Of a DNA stretch of 14,241 bases, positions 6,609 to 14,241 are shown piece after piece. Source of the DNA: TMED23 sp964639965 (GTDB taxonomy: Bacteria; Pseudomonadota; Alphaproteobacteria; Rhodospirillales; UBA2165); contig CAZXGI010000061.1 in NCBI GenBank assembly GCA_964639965.1, positions 1 through 14,241 on the forward strand, written 5' to 3'. Position numbers and translations under genes: made by a program. Position 1 is the stretch's first letter. Each line of letters opens with the position of its first letter. The notes under the pieces were generated by a model. That model searched no databases. It was given only the letters and a program-made list of their open reading frames with translations, and was not told the origin of the DNA.

Positions 6609-7946
6609 TTAATCACTTAAACGAAAAATTCTGGAGGAATGCTCTTTTGTTTTCCAAGGCCTTTTCATCCCTCCAAGTTGTTCTGCTACCGCCAAACCAG
6701 CTTGAACAGCATCTTCGTGAAAGCCATAACCGAAATAGCTCCCACAAAACCAAGTATTTCGTTTACCCTGTAAATGCCATAAATTTTGTTGAGCAGTCCA
6801 TGCCTTTTTATCAAAATTTGGGTGTTGGTATTGGAAAATTCCGTGGATTAATTTGTCTTTTGGATTGTTCTGCGGATTAACAGAAACAAAATAAGGATAA
6901 TTTTGGTTTATTGATTGCAAGAGGTTCATCCAATACGTCACACTAACACCATATTTTGTACTTCCCAGAAAGTTCCAGCTTGACCAAACTAGTTTGCGTT
7001 TCGGCATCAGGGATTCATCAGAATGCAAAATGACACGGCTATTATTATATTTAAATTTTTCCAATAAGCTCTGCTCATCGCGGTTAGCATCGGCTAGCAT
7101 TGTCAGAGCTTCATCTGCATGAGTGGCTATAACAACATGATCAAAACTGTGCTGGACGCCATTTTTATCCGCCAAAACAACGCTTCTATCATTTCTCGTG
7201 ATTGATTTTATTCGTTGGCCTAAGTTTATTTGGGGGGAATATTCTGCAGTTAGCTTGTTTGTATATTCTCGGCTGCCACCAACTATTGTTCGCCATTTAA
7301 CTGGGTTGATAAATTGAAGTAGGCCGTGGCTAGAAAAGAAGTTAATAAAGCTAATTGCTGGTTGATTTCGAATATCTTCTGGTTTGCTTGACCAAATGGC
7401 GGCTCCCATGGGCAGAATGAATTTTTCAATGAATGGTTTTCCATATCCACCTTGAGAAAGAAAATTGCCAAGAGTAATTAATGAAATTTCTTTAGATTTG
7501 GTTCTGAATTCTTCTGCATCACGAAAAAATTTACGAATGTCCATTAACATTTTCCAAAAGTCAGATTTTATGAGATTTGGACGTTGACCAAAAAAGGTAT
7601 TTATATTGCTGCTGCCAAATTCAAAATCACCTCGATTTAGTGATACAGAAAAAGACATTGTGGTAGGTTGTGTTTTAACGTTTAAATGTTTTAGTAATGC
7701 GACAAAATTTGGATAGTTTTTCTCATTGTAAACAATGAATCCTGTATCTACAGGGTGAGTGAAGTTATCCATTGAAGCGTCAACCGTATTGATGTGACCT
7801 CCAGTTCTATCATGCTGTTCGAAGACAGTTATTGAGTGTTTTTTGTTTAAAAGCCACGCCGCAGACATACCGGCTACGCCGGTGCCTATTACAGCAATGT
7901 TCAGCGATTTTTTATCAGGATGCATGTTAGATTGCATTATCGCCAT
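6609..7946 (-). CDS. NAD(P)/FAD-dependent oxidoreductase (amine-oxidase-like flavoprotein)
   Basis: A 445-residue flavoprotein of the amine oxidase/phytoene-desaturase-like type. The FAD-binding Rossmann motif IGTGVAGMSAAWLL is at residues 20-33 with the acidic end of strand 2 at Glu43 and the following RTGGHINT; FIVYNEKNYPNF and the C-terminal TWFCGSYFGYGFHEDAVQAGLAVAEQL are characteristic of the subfamily that travels with DUF1365 and CFA-like genes. It is the first gene of the minus-strand operon. The ATG at 7944-7946 has an AGGA Shine-Dalgarno 5 bases upstream; in-frame ATGs at residues 4 and 8 are alternatives. The enzyme probably oxidises an acyl chain that is then, or already, methylated by its neighbour; homologues are implicated in furan fatty-acid or related lipid formation in photosynthetic alphaproteobacteria, but the exact reaction here is inferred. 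Confidence 0.92.
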   Translation of the reverse strand: MAIMQSNMHPDKKSLNIAVIGTGVAGMSAAWLLNKKHSITVFEQHDRTGGHINTVDASMDNFTHPVDTGFIVYNEKNYPNFVALLKHLNVKTQPTTMSFSVSLNRGDFEFGSSNINTFFGQRPNLIKSDFWKMLMDIRKFFRDAEEFRTKSKEISLITLGNFLSQGGYGKPFIEKFILPMGAAIWSSKPEDIRNQPAISFINFFSSHGLLQFINPVKWRTIVGGSREYTNKLTAEYSPQINLGQRIKSITRNDRSVVLADKNGVQHSFDHVVIATHADEALTMLADANRDEQSLLEKFKYNNSRVILHSDESLMPKRKLVWSSWNFLGSTKYGVSVTYWMNLLQSINQNYPYFVSVNPQNNPKDKLIHGIFQYQHPNFDKKAWTAQQNLWHLQGKRNTWFCGSYFGYGFHEDAVQAGLAVAEQLGGMKRPWKTKEHSSRIFRLSD

Positions 7947-8040
7947 TTAAGTCCTATTAGAATAAATTATATAGGAGCATTTCCCACACACTCCATAATG
8001 TTGCAACCTTTTATTTTTAGCTAAACTTGAAACTATTCCC
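7947..8040. promoter_or_regulatory. Divergent intergenic region with Shine-Dalgarno and possible minus-strand -10 box
   Basis: This 94-base gap separates the minus-strand lipid operon from the plus-strand gene at 8041 and must carry the operon promoter unless that lies further upstream. On the minus strand, AGGA (complement of 7952-7955) is a good Shine-Dalgarno, and TATAAT (complement of 7966-7971) could be a -10 box, though it would leave a very short leader and the matching -35 position (TGGAGT) is poor. On the plus strand I see no convincing Shine-Dalgarno before ATG 8041. I looked for the sigma-E/ChrR type promoter (TGATCC, then TAAGA about 18 bases on) and did not find it. Confidence 0.35.
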
Positions 8041-8550
8041 ATGTACGAAATTGGCAAAACTGTAAGAGTTAGCGATAAGATACAGCAATCATATTCCTAC
8101 GTGATAAGTGCCGACGTTGGAAAGGATTTTTCCCCGGATTTCCAACCATTTTATACCCCAAAAGAAATGTTAAAAATGGGGGTTTTTGAGGGAAAATACT
8201 GCAATGATTGCAGAGAAGAGTTCCCTGTATCTTGGTTTCTTGAAGCCAAAACCTCTAATAAGCCAGATCCTATGGTTAATTACTTCAGGATTAAAAGCAG
8301 GCAGTCCTTGATCGTTTGGCAGAAGAAGGGGTGGATAATCGGTCCCGATCCTCGCGGCTGGTTTCAGTGGTATTGTCGATATTATTTGGGTCGTCGATTA
8401 CCAGAAATTGATGTTAAACAAATAAAAAGATGGCGTGCTTTTAACCGCCATGCAGGCCAAGTTAGAGCAAATTGTGAGCCAGGAAATTGGACTTGTCGGC
8501 CGCGTCAACGTCAAGCGCTTTTGCAATGGTCACACAATCCTTTAATCTGA
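8041..8550 (+). CDS. Uncharacterised conserved-type protein with Cys/Trp-rich motifs
   Basis: A 169-residue soluble protein without signal peptide or membrane helix; no named function is known to me. It has FYTPKEMLKMGVFEGKYCNDC (37-57, with a CxxC at 54-57), an FRIKSRQSLIVWQKKGWIIGPDPRGWFQWYCRYYLGRR core (82-119, stated here in parts: FRIKSRQS, GPDPRGWFQWYCRYYLGRR), then IKRWRAFNRHAGQV (128-141), NCEPG, and CRPRQRQALLQW (152-163). Five Cys and many Trp/Tyr/Arg suggest metal or nucleic-acid binding, but this is speculation. I have the impression of similar proteins in many bacteria and some algae, annotated only as hypothetical. The start is the first in-frame ATG after a stop at 7996-7998. 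It is divergent from the lipid operon. Confidence 0.8.
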   Translation: MYEIGKTVRVSDKIQQSYSYVISADVGKDFSPDFQPFYTPKEMLKMGVFEGKYCNDCREEFPVSWFLEAKTSNKPDPMVNYFRIKSRQSLIVWQKKGWIIGPDPRGWFQWYCRYYLGRRLPEIDVKQIKRWRAFNRHAGQVRANCEPGNWTCRPRQRQALLQWSHNPLI

Positions 8551-8672
8551 ATTATCAAAAATCATTCCAACGCGTTTTATTCTGTTAAATTTTAATATTT
8601 TATGTTAAAATACAATGGCTTGAAACGAGAATCTAAAGTTTTTTCTGTAAAAGGTGAAAGCTAAGGTTTTTT
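8551..8672 (+). promoter_or_regulatory. AT-rich leader upstream of the giant FecR-domain gene
   Basis: A 122-base gap of strongly AT-rich sequence. A TGTTAAA stretch occurs twice (8583-8589 and 8603-8609 as ATGTTAAAA), and TAAAAT at 8606-8611 could serve as a -10 box with a poor -35. The only firm signal is AAGG at 8663-8666, a Shine-Dalgarno 6 bases before the GTG at 8673; an in-frame TGA at 8655-8657 excludes a longer N-terminus. I see no clear terminator for the preceding gene. Confidence 0.4.
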
Positions 8673-11600
8673 GTGTCCGTTGCAATATTTAATTGGGATA
8701 GAATTTTGGACGCTATCGACTATAACGAAAGTCAAATAGAAGTTTTAGATGCGAGCTCTTTGAATGTTATCGAGGTGCCCGAATCGTCTTGGCTTCGCTA
8801 TGCTGATTTTATTCGACAAGGCCCGGATCTGCTATTAGTGGGTCCAAACGGAAAAAAGATTCTCGTTGAAAATTATTTTACGCAAAACCCATCTCCAGAT
8901 TTAACCGATCCTTTAGGCGCTGTTTTCCCTCCTGATTTAGTGTCGAGTCTTGCGGGACCTAGAGCACCAGCACAGTTTGCCCAAAATGAGGAAGGGGGTT
9001 CTGCCGAACCTATTGGTCGTATCGAAACGATTGGTGGTTCAGTGGAAATTACCCGCACCGATGGTTCGAAAGGAACGATAGCTAAGGGAGATCCTATTTT
9101 TCAAGGTGATGTGATTGAAACAGGTGCGGATGGTAACGTTGGTATTTTGCTTGCCGATGACAGTATATTTTCGCTTGATAAGGACGCTCGTGCAGTTATG
9201 GATGAGATGGTTTATGATCCTGGCGAAGAGTCTGGTAGCCTAAAAATTTCCCTTGTCAGTGGTGCTATGTCTTTTGTAAGTGGTCAACTATCGAAGGTTG
9301 ACCCCGATGCAATGACACTGAAAACACCGGTTGCTACTATTGGAATACGTGGTACGACTGGAAGCATTGAGGCCGGGGACACCTTAACTGTTACCTTATC
9401 TGAGGATCCAGATAAGTCTGTGGGTGAAATCGTTGTCACCACCGAAGGTGGGGTGCAAGTGCTCAGCGACCCTTACCAAGCTACTCGGGTTACTGATCCA
9501 AGACAACCGCCATCTCAGAGTTTTACGATGTCGCCAACTGAGTTTGCTGAAAAATTTAGCGGCTCCATGAATGCCATGAATAATACGTTGAAGTCCACTG
9601 GTCGGGAAACGGTTCCATCCCGGCCAGGTGACGGCGTCGACACGGGAAACCAGGAAAATTCAGAAGGTGAGCCTCAATACGATCCAGTAAAAGTCGCTGA
9701 AGTTAATACAAAGCTAAATGAAGCCCAGCAAATAGGAATGGAACTCAATCAGTTACTCAGTGATGCAGTTAAGTTCAAAGAAATATACAAACTTCCAAGT
9801 TTGGATATTTTCTCTAAGGACGCTCCCCCGCCAGAACCACCCCCCGAGCTGGTAAAGTTAATTAAGGCACTTACGGCTGATTATAGTCTCGAAGCGGAAA
9901 TGATTGTTGATGTTATTAATACGATAACAGAAGCAGCAAATACAGCGAGTGCATCAGAACAATTGGCTGCTGTAAAAAAATCTTACGTTGAAGCAAGTCT
10001 GCTCGCTCAGGGTACAGCTGGTGGATTGCTAACCCAATCCGAAGCAACTGCATTAGCGGAGACAGTAACCAGTCCATTAGAGGCATTAGGTGCCGCAAGT
10101 GGCGTTGCGGCCTACAGCACTAGCATTATCACTCTAGCTGCAAATTTTCTTGAGCTCTTAGGTTCTGCAGACGCTCCTACCGAAGAAGAATTTAAGACAA
10201 TAGTTGCTGAGTTGACTTTGATGGCGGCCGAGATATCTACTGCAGCTAATGACATCGCAACCATTGTTGGAGCTACAATAAGTGCGATTGATAACGTAGT
10301 AACGGCAGCAATTTCTGCCGCAAGCGGCGGTATAGCTGCGGCGCAGGCTGCTGCTGCTTCCAGTTATGAGGGTTTCGTTAATACTGCTCTGTCCAGTGGT
10401 CCAGTTAGCCTTAACAATCTTGATACCGTTATGGATAAGGTCGATCTCAAACTGGATACTATAGAAACCATGACCGAGAACCTCGCGCCCAACTTAGGTT
10501 CGGCGCTTGGAGATGCATTTTCTTCGGTTGACAAAGTGTTTACGTATGCAAAGGCATCAGCCACTGCGGCAAAGTCTGCGCTGAAAGCAACGACGGCTTC
10601 GAGTATGCGGTCGTATTCCGAAACAGCGCTTAATCAAGCTGAATTAGCAACAGCAGAAAAAAACACACTTGACACAAATATGCCATTAGCCCCTTTGCTT
10701 GGGCGCGTGGATAATAGTATCCGCGATGAGGCACAAATAATCTATTCACGGCATTTAGACGCCGATACCCAATCTGACGCTGCCACTGCCGCGATCAAAG
10801 CCGCCGCCCAATCACTTAAATTTGCTGCTCAATACCTAGATGGCACGCTTACCACTAGCATAACTGAATTGACGACGGCTTTAAATGCTGCCTCAACCGC
10901 TAAGAATACTGCCGTTGCGGCAGCTAATGTTGCTTTCGATGCCTTGACTGCTGCGCGGAGCAATCTGGCGGGGCTCTTGTCAACAGAGTTTGTCAAGCAA
11001 GCGGAATATGAAGCATTAAAAGCTGCCGCTGTTAGTGCAAGCGCGCGTTTAGATGCGCCGTTAGAAACTCTTTTTGGCTCGAGTACTAACCTCGGACCAT
11101 TAGATCGCAGCCAGTCTATTAATCAAGAGGTCGTAGATGCTGCTGCTGATGTTGTTACGGCTAAATCAACAGCTACGGAGGCCCGAAATTTAGCGAATGC
11201 CAATCCGACAAATCTTCTTTTGGGCACGAAAGCAGCTTTAGCTGAGCAGTTGCTTGCAAATGCGAATGCAGCTCAACAATTTGTGACCCAACTTTTAGGC
11301 CTCTTTGAAGATTCTAGAGATTTAACCCAGACTGATGCTGATGCAGCAAAATCGGCGGCCGATGCTGCTAGTGCATCGGTAACCGCGGCTCGTAATGATA
11401 TAACCGCTGCTGAGACTGTTGCCGAAACAGCACTCGCTAACTCAATTACAGCAGCCGACAATTTTAGCACGGCTCAAACAGCACTTGCTACTGCAAATGC
11501 TCAGGCTGCCATTGGTAAAGCAGCCGCTCAAGCGCAAATTGATGTGGCTATCGATTTTGCTCTTTCGGACGCAAAAGCAGCAGCTATACTCGCGGAAACA

Positions 11601-14241
11601 GCAGCTGCTGATGCCATCAAAGCCACGGCAGCAGCCAAGACGGCATCAGAGGGGATGACTTTTGACCTTGATGCTGCGGTCTCGGCAAAAGCTCTTACAC
11701 AGGCAGCATTTGATTCAGCGACTAGCGCTAAAACAGCTGCGGACGAAGCTGCTGCAAGGGCTGCCAGCGCGGCTTCGATTGGCGACCGGCTTGAGCATGT
11801 TGTTACCAAGTCTGAAGTAGCTGCAGATTATGCGTCGGCTGCTGCAATTGCATTGAATGGCGTAAAAGCTAGTTTAGGTTTGGCAGAAGCTTATCGGGCG
11901 AGGTCTGAATCGTTCCAGGTCGCTAATGGAGGTAAATCTGCTGCGAGTTTGGGCGATGCTGATGCAATTGTACGTCCTAGTGCTGAGAAGGATGGTCCTT
12001 TACTTGAAGCAATTAAGAACGCTGTAACCGCAGCTAATACGGCCAATGGCCGGGTTGACGCTAGTTTTAGTACAGCGAGAAATTCTGAAAATGGGATTGG
12101 AAATGATCGCACCTTAGCCAAGAATGATGCAGTTAGTTCGCTGAATAAAACTGCTGCTCAAGTGGCGTCTGAAGCAACCAAGGCCGCTGCCCAGGTTTCA
12201 ATAGCTGTGTCGGCGGCGTCAAAAGCTGCCAGTGAACGCGCAAAAGCAATTGCGGCAGAGGCTGATAACGATGGGCAGGCAGCTTCTGCCGCAGCGAATG
12301 CAGCTGAATCCGCAAGCAGGTTGGCGACGAATGCTTTTGATGCAGCGCGCATCGCAAAAGATAAGGCACAATCATTTGCCAATGCTGCAGCAACTGCCGC
12401 CGATGGATTGGGTGTAGAGGCCGCGCGTGTCGCCGAACGAGTTTACAAATCGGCTGCTGATGCATTTGCTTCATTTACCACAGCGGAAAATGCAAAGAAG
12501 AATGCAAACGCGGATGCCATCGATGCCCGCGTATCATCAGATCTACAAAATGCTGAGGACCAAGCGTCTGAATTAGCGCAAGAAGCAAAAGCGACGGCCG
12601 CAACCGCGGCCAGTCAGGCTGCAACCGCAGCCCAAGCAGCCGCCGACCAGGCGGCCGCAGATAAGGCTGCCGCCGATGCTGCAGCAATATCGCGTGCTGA
12701 GGGTTTTGCCCTCACGGCAGAACAAAAGGCAGCGACTGCGCATACACTTTCTGTGGAAGCAGCCGCGGCTGCCAAGAACGTTAATATTACATTGGCGACG
12801 GCAAAGACAAATTCAGCTCAGCAGGCTGCTGATGAAGCAGTCTCCGCTGCGAATGCAGCAATTGATGCAGCTTCCGGTGCCGGAGCAGCTGCTTTAACGT
12901 TATCATTACGAGCATCGTCCGCGTCTTCGGCAGCTCAGTCCAGTGCGGGCTCCGCGTCTGCCTCACTAACTATTGCCCAAAACCAAAATATTGCTGCCGG
13001 GTTCTGGGCAGATGGCACAGCGTCATCAGATCGAGCATCTGCTGAAATTAGCGCTAAGGCTGCCGCCGCGGCAGCATCTCAAGCAGCCTCTGCGGCAATG
13101 GCTGCGGCTCAAATTGCAGCTCAATCTGCTTCGGCGACTGTTGCACCAAGTGTCGCTCTAGCCTCAGCCCAAGCAGTTGTTGTTTCTCAAACGGCGTCTC
13201 GGGATAACTTGCTTCAAAAGCGGGCGGCAGCTGATGACGGCGACGATAAGGTCGACTCGGCAATTGAGCAGGTATGGAATTCAGCGATAAACCAGGCCAA
13301 TCAGGCTCTGGCAGATGCAAATGATACTGTTGCAAGTGCAAAAGCAGCAGTAGATGCTGTAACTTCTGCGGCCGCTGTCGCCCAATCAACTGCAAACGCC
13401 GCCGCTCAGGCTTCTGCGGATGCTGCTGCCGTTGCTGCTCAAGCCGCGTCAAAAGCAGGTTTTGCCGCTGCCTTTGAGATTGGTGCCCAGGGTGCAGCTC
13501 AAACCCGTGCAGATAATGAGCTCGGCGCGATCGCGGTTGCTGTGCAAAATGCCTTAGTCACGGCAGAAGGACAATCCGCGATAGCTGCAACAAAGGCTGC
13601 TGAAGCGGAAGCTGCCGCTGGTTTAGCTGTTTTGGCAGGTATTGATGGAGATGCTGCTGCTGCTTCGTCACAACAAAAATTAGCCGAGGCTGCCGAATCC
13701 GCATCTTTGGCTGCAACAGTGGCAGGAAAAAATGCGATCATTGCGGCTGCAAATGATTCTCTTGGCTTAAAAGTTACGACCGTAAGTGATGCCATTAATG
13801 CACTCAACGCAGCAGCGGTTACGGCCCAGAAGTTGGATGACACAAGTGGATCGCCAACCCCGGCTTTAGTGGCAGCCCAAACAGCCGCAGAGGCGACTCA
13901 AGTTACTGTTGTCAATTCTATTGCAGCTACTGCTGCTTCCGCTGCTCAGGCCGTGGTTGCTTCTACGGCCAGTAATGAAATTGCAACCGCTCAGGCCGAT
14001 CTAGCCAAGCAGGCTGTAACAGATGCCAGCAATCTTGAGAATGCCTTGATTGTTGTGGAAACCGCGCGGCTGGTCTCTGCCAAGGCCGATGCTAAGGCAG
14101 CAAATGATAAAGCTAGTGCCGAATTGGCAGAAGCCCAATCTTCCTATGCGACGGCTGTCGCTCTTGAAACTGACGCCCTTGCAACGAGAGATGCAGCTAA
14201 CGTTGCATCAGGCGCTGCAAATGCTGCAAACCAAGCAGTGG
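8673..14241 (+). CDS. Giant FecR-domain, Ala-rich protein (3' end outside window)
   Basis: Reading this frame codon by codon I found no stop from GTG 8673 to the right edge, giving at least 1856 residues. Order: a region of about 138 residues (WLRYADFIRQGPDLLLVGP, ILVENYF, LAGPRAPAQFAQ) without signal peptide; a FecR-type domain (about 139-268) ending its core with VATIGIRGTTGS; an acidic linker with DAPPPEPPPEL (383-393); then some 1460 residues dominated by Ala with Ser, Thr, Asp, Glu, Gln and Lys, probably long helices. A sample block, residues 1450-1509, has 27 Ala of 60. I saw no Cys codon. FecR domains of this kind occur in large secreted or surface proteins of proteobacteria, often exported by type I secretion with a C-terminal signal. 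That role is inferred; the C-terminus and any secretion genes are outside the window. Confidence 0.88.
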   Translation, partial: MSVAIFNWDRILDAIDYNESQIEVLDASSLNVIEVPESSWLRYADFIRQGPDLLLVGPNGKKILVENYFTQNPSPDLTDPLGAVFPPDLVSSLAGPRAPAQFAQNEEGGSAEPIGRIETIGGSVEITRTDGSKGTIAKGDPIFQGDVIETGADGNVGILLADDSIFSLDKDARAVMDEMVYDPGEESGSLKISLVSGAMSFVSGQLSKVDPDAMTLKTPVATIGIRGTTGSIEAGDTLTVTLSEDPDKSVGEIVVTTEGGVQVLSDPYQATRVTDPRQPPSQSFTMSPTEFAEKFSGSMNAMNNTLKSTGRETVPSRPGDGVDTGNQENSEGEPQYDPVKVAEVNTKLNEAQQIGMELNQLLSDAVKFKEIYKLPSLDIFSKDAPPPEPPPELVKLIKALTADYSLEAEMIVDVINTITEAANTASASEQLAAVKKSYVEASLLAQGTAGGLLTQSEATALAETVTSPLEALGAASGVAAYSTSIITLAANFLELLGSADAPTEEEFKTIVAELTLMAAEISTAANDIATIVGATISAIDNVVTAAISAASGGIAAAQAAAASSYEGFVNTALSSGPVSLNNLDTVMDKVDLKLDTIETMTENLAPNLGSALGDAFSSVDKVFTYAKASATAAKSALKATTASSMRSYSETALNQAELATAEKNTLDTNMPLAPLLGRVDNSIRDEAQIIYSRHLDADTQSDAATAAIKAAAQSLKFAAQYLDGTLTTSITELTTALNAASTAKNTAVAAANVAFDALTAARSNLAGLLSTEFVKQAEYEALKAAAVSASARLDAPLETLFGSSTNLGPLDRSQSINQEVVDAAADVVTAKSTATEARNLANANPTNLLLGTKAALAEQLLANANAAQQFVTQLLGLFEDSRDLTQTDADAAKSAADAASASVTAARNDITAAETVAETALANSITAADNFSTAQTALATANAQAAIGKAAAQAQIDVAIDFALSDAKAAAILAETAAADAIKATAAAKTASEGMTFDLDAAVSAKALTQAAFDSATSAKTAADEAAARAASAASIGDRLEHVVTKSEVAADYASAAAIALNGVKASLGLAEAYRARSESFQVANGGKSAASLGDADAIVRPSAEKDGPLLEAIKNAVTAANTANGRVDASFSTARNSENGIGNDRTLAKNDAVSSLNKTAAQVASEATKAAAQVSIAVSAASKAASERAKAIAAEADNDGQAASAAANAAESASRLATNAFDAARIAKDKAQSFANAAATAADGLGVEAARVAERVYKSAADAFASFTTAENAKKNANADAIDARVSSDLQNAEDQASELAQEAKATAATAASQAATAAQAAADQAAADKAAADAAAISRAEGFALTAEQKAATAHTLSVEAAAAAKNVNITLATAKTNSAQQAADEAVSAANAAIDAASGAGAAALTLSLRASSASSAAQSSAGSASASLTIAQNQNIAAGFWADGTASSDRASAEISAKAAAAAASQAASAAMAAAQIAAQSASATVAPSVALASAQAVVVSQTASRDNLLQKRAAADDGDDKVDSAIEQVWNSAINQANQALADANDTVASAKAAVDAVTSAAAVAQSTANAAAQASADAAAVAAQAASKAGFAAAFEIGAQGAAQTRADNELGAIAVAVQNALVTAEGQSAIAATKAAEAEAAAGLAVLAGIDGDAAAASSQQKLAEAAESASLAATVAGKNAIIAAANDSLGLKVTTVSDAINALNAAAVTAQKLDDTSGSPTPALVAAQTAAEATQVTVVNSIAATAASAAQAVVASTASNEIATAQADLAKQAVTDASNLENALIVVETARLVSAKADAKAANDKASAELAEAQSSYATAVALETDALATRDAANVASGAANAANQAV
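9087..9476 (+). other. FecR-type domain within the giant protein
   Basis: Residues about 139-268. The sequence runs GDPIFQGDVIETGADGNVGILL, ADDSIFSLDKDARAVMDEMVYDP, SLKISLVSGAMSFVSGQ, KTPVATIGIRGTTG and VTTEGGVQVL. The pattern of a threshold-type FecR domain (GD, DxI.T, G...L..D, L..G...., TP.A.IGIRGT) is clear. In FecR itself the domain is periplasmic and belongs to an anti-sigma regulator; here there is no cytoplasmic anti-sigma domain or transmembrane helix before it, so it is probably a structural beta domain. Confidence 0.85.
9852..14241 (+). repeat. Ala-rich low-complexity helical region with degenerate repeats
   Basis: From about residue 394 to the window edge the protein is Ala-rich with short patterns such as AAxAAxxA and runs up to six Ala (13059-13076). 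The stretches are interrupted by turns that often contain DG or a similar acidic/Gly pair: Asp codons at 10839, 12270, 13011, 13236 and 13644, with related breaks at 11310, 11994 and 13836. Some gaps suggest a period near 75-80 residues, but this is by eye. Mixed use of GCT, GCA, GCC and GCG shows the copies are not recent identical duplications. Confidence 0.55.

Noticed and set aside
6578..6880. 100-codon plus-strand open frame opposite the FAD oxidoreductase/DUF1365 junction
   Set aside because: It lies almost wholly antisense to the conserved C-terminal motifs of the flavoprotein and shows no family features.
7947..8040. Sigma-E/ChrR type promoter expected for this kind of lipid operon
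   Set aside because: No TGATCC-like -35 with a TAAGA-like -10 at the right distance was seen on the minus strand.
8583..8611. Repeated TGTTAAA as an operator or promoter
   Set aside because: The sequence is AT-rich enough for such a repeat by chance and no good -35/-10 pair with normal spacing is present; kept only as a weak note in the leader entry.
8873..9058. 61-codon minus-strand open frame over the N-terminal region of the giant protein
   Set aside because: It is antisense to the coherent FecR-domain coding sequence, has no Shine-Dalgarno or domain evidence, and its length is expected by chance.
9916..13843. Many medium-length open frames on the minus strand and in plus frame 1 inside the giant gene
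   Set aside because: Ala codons (GCN) read in other frames or in reverse rarely give stops, so the composition alone opens these frames; their translations are runs of Ala/Ser/Val or Gln/Leu/Arg/Pro with no recognisable motif.
9852..14241. Possible horizontal acquisition because base composition is richer in GC than the left half
   Set aside because: The shift is explained by the very high number of Ala (GCN) codons; the N-terminal FecR part does not look different enough from its neighbours to argue transfer.

Overview
The window looks like a chromosomal segment of an AT-rich Gram-negative proteobacterium. The argC type (compact, with an NPGCYA active site and a GKGASGQAVQNLN C-terminus), the two lipoprotein-like genes and the DUF1365/CFA-like/FAD-oxidoreductase lipid cluster suggest an alphaproteobacterium or a related marine lineage. 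This is an inference from family resemblance, not a search. I saw no rRNA, tRNA, CRISPR array, insertion sequence or attachment site.

Layout. (1) Positions 1-711 hold the 3' part of argC (arginine biosynthesis). (2) Positions 719-2626, same strand: an envelope protein of DUF6134 type, an SDR oxidoreductase and an NTF2-like (SnoaL-type) protein, closely packed or overlapping. (3) Positions 2647-7946, minus strand: a compact five-gene operon read right to left as FAD-dependent oxidoreductase, DUF1365 protein, CFA-synthase-like methyltransferase, MFS_2/GPH transporter and DUF3833 lipoprotein. The two arms converge at a palindrome (2620-2653) that contains both stop codons and probably acts as a bidirectional terminator. 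(4) Positions 8041-8550, plus strand: a conserved-looking, uncharacterised Cys/Trp-rich protein, divergent from the operon. (5) From 8673 to the right edge: one unbroken reading frame of at least 1856 codons. It has a FecR-type domain near the N-terminus, a Pro-rich linker, and then about 1460 residues of Ala-rich, probably helical sequence. Its end lies outside the window.

How the genes fit together. SDR, NTF2-like, FAD oxidoreductase, DUF1365, CFA-like methyltransferase, DUF3833 and sometimes an MFS protein are a recurrent set in proteobacteria. They are often associated with sigma-E/ChrR singlet-oxygen responses and with modification of unsaturated membrane fatty acids (methylated, cyclopropane or furan acids). 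Here the set is split into two convergent arms, with no photolyase, sigma factor or ChrR in view. In the CFA-like enzyme, residues that align with the E. coli CFA bicarbonate site are partly replaced, so its product may not be a cyclopropane. The giant FecR/Ala-rich protein is the least explained element. It has no N-terminal signal peptide, no visible Cys and no adjacent FecI-type sigma factor, which fits a large secreted or surface protein better than a signalling anti-sigma factor.
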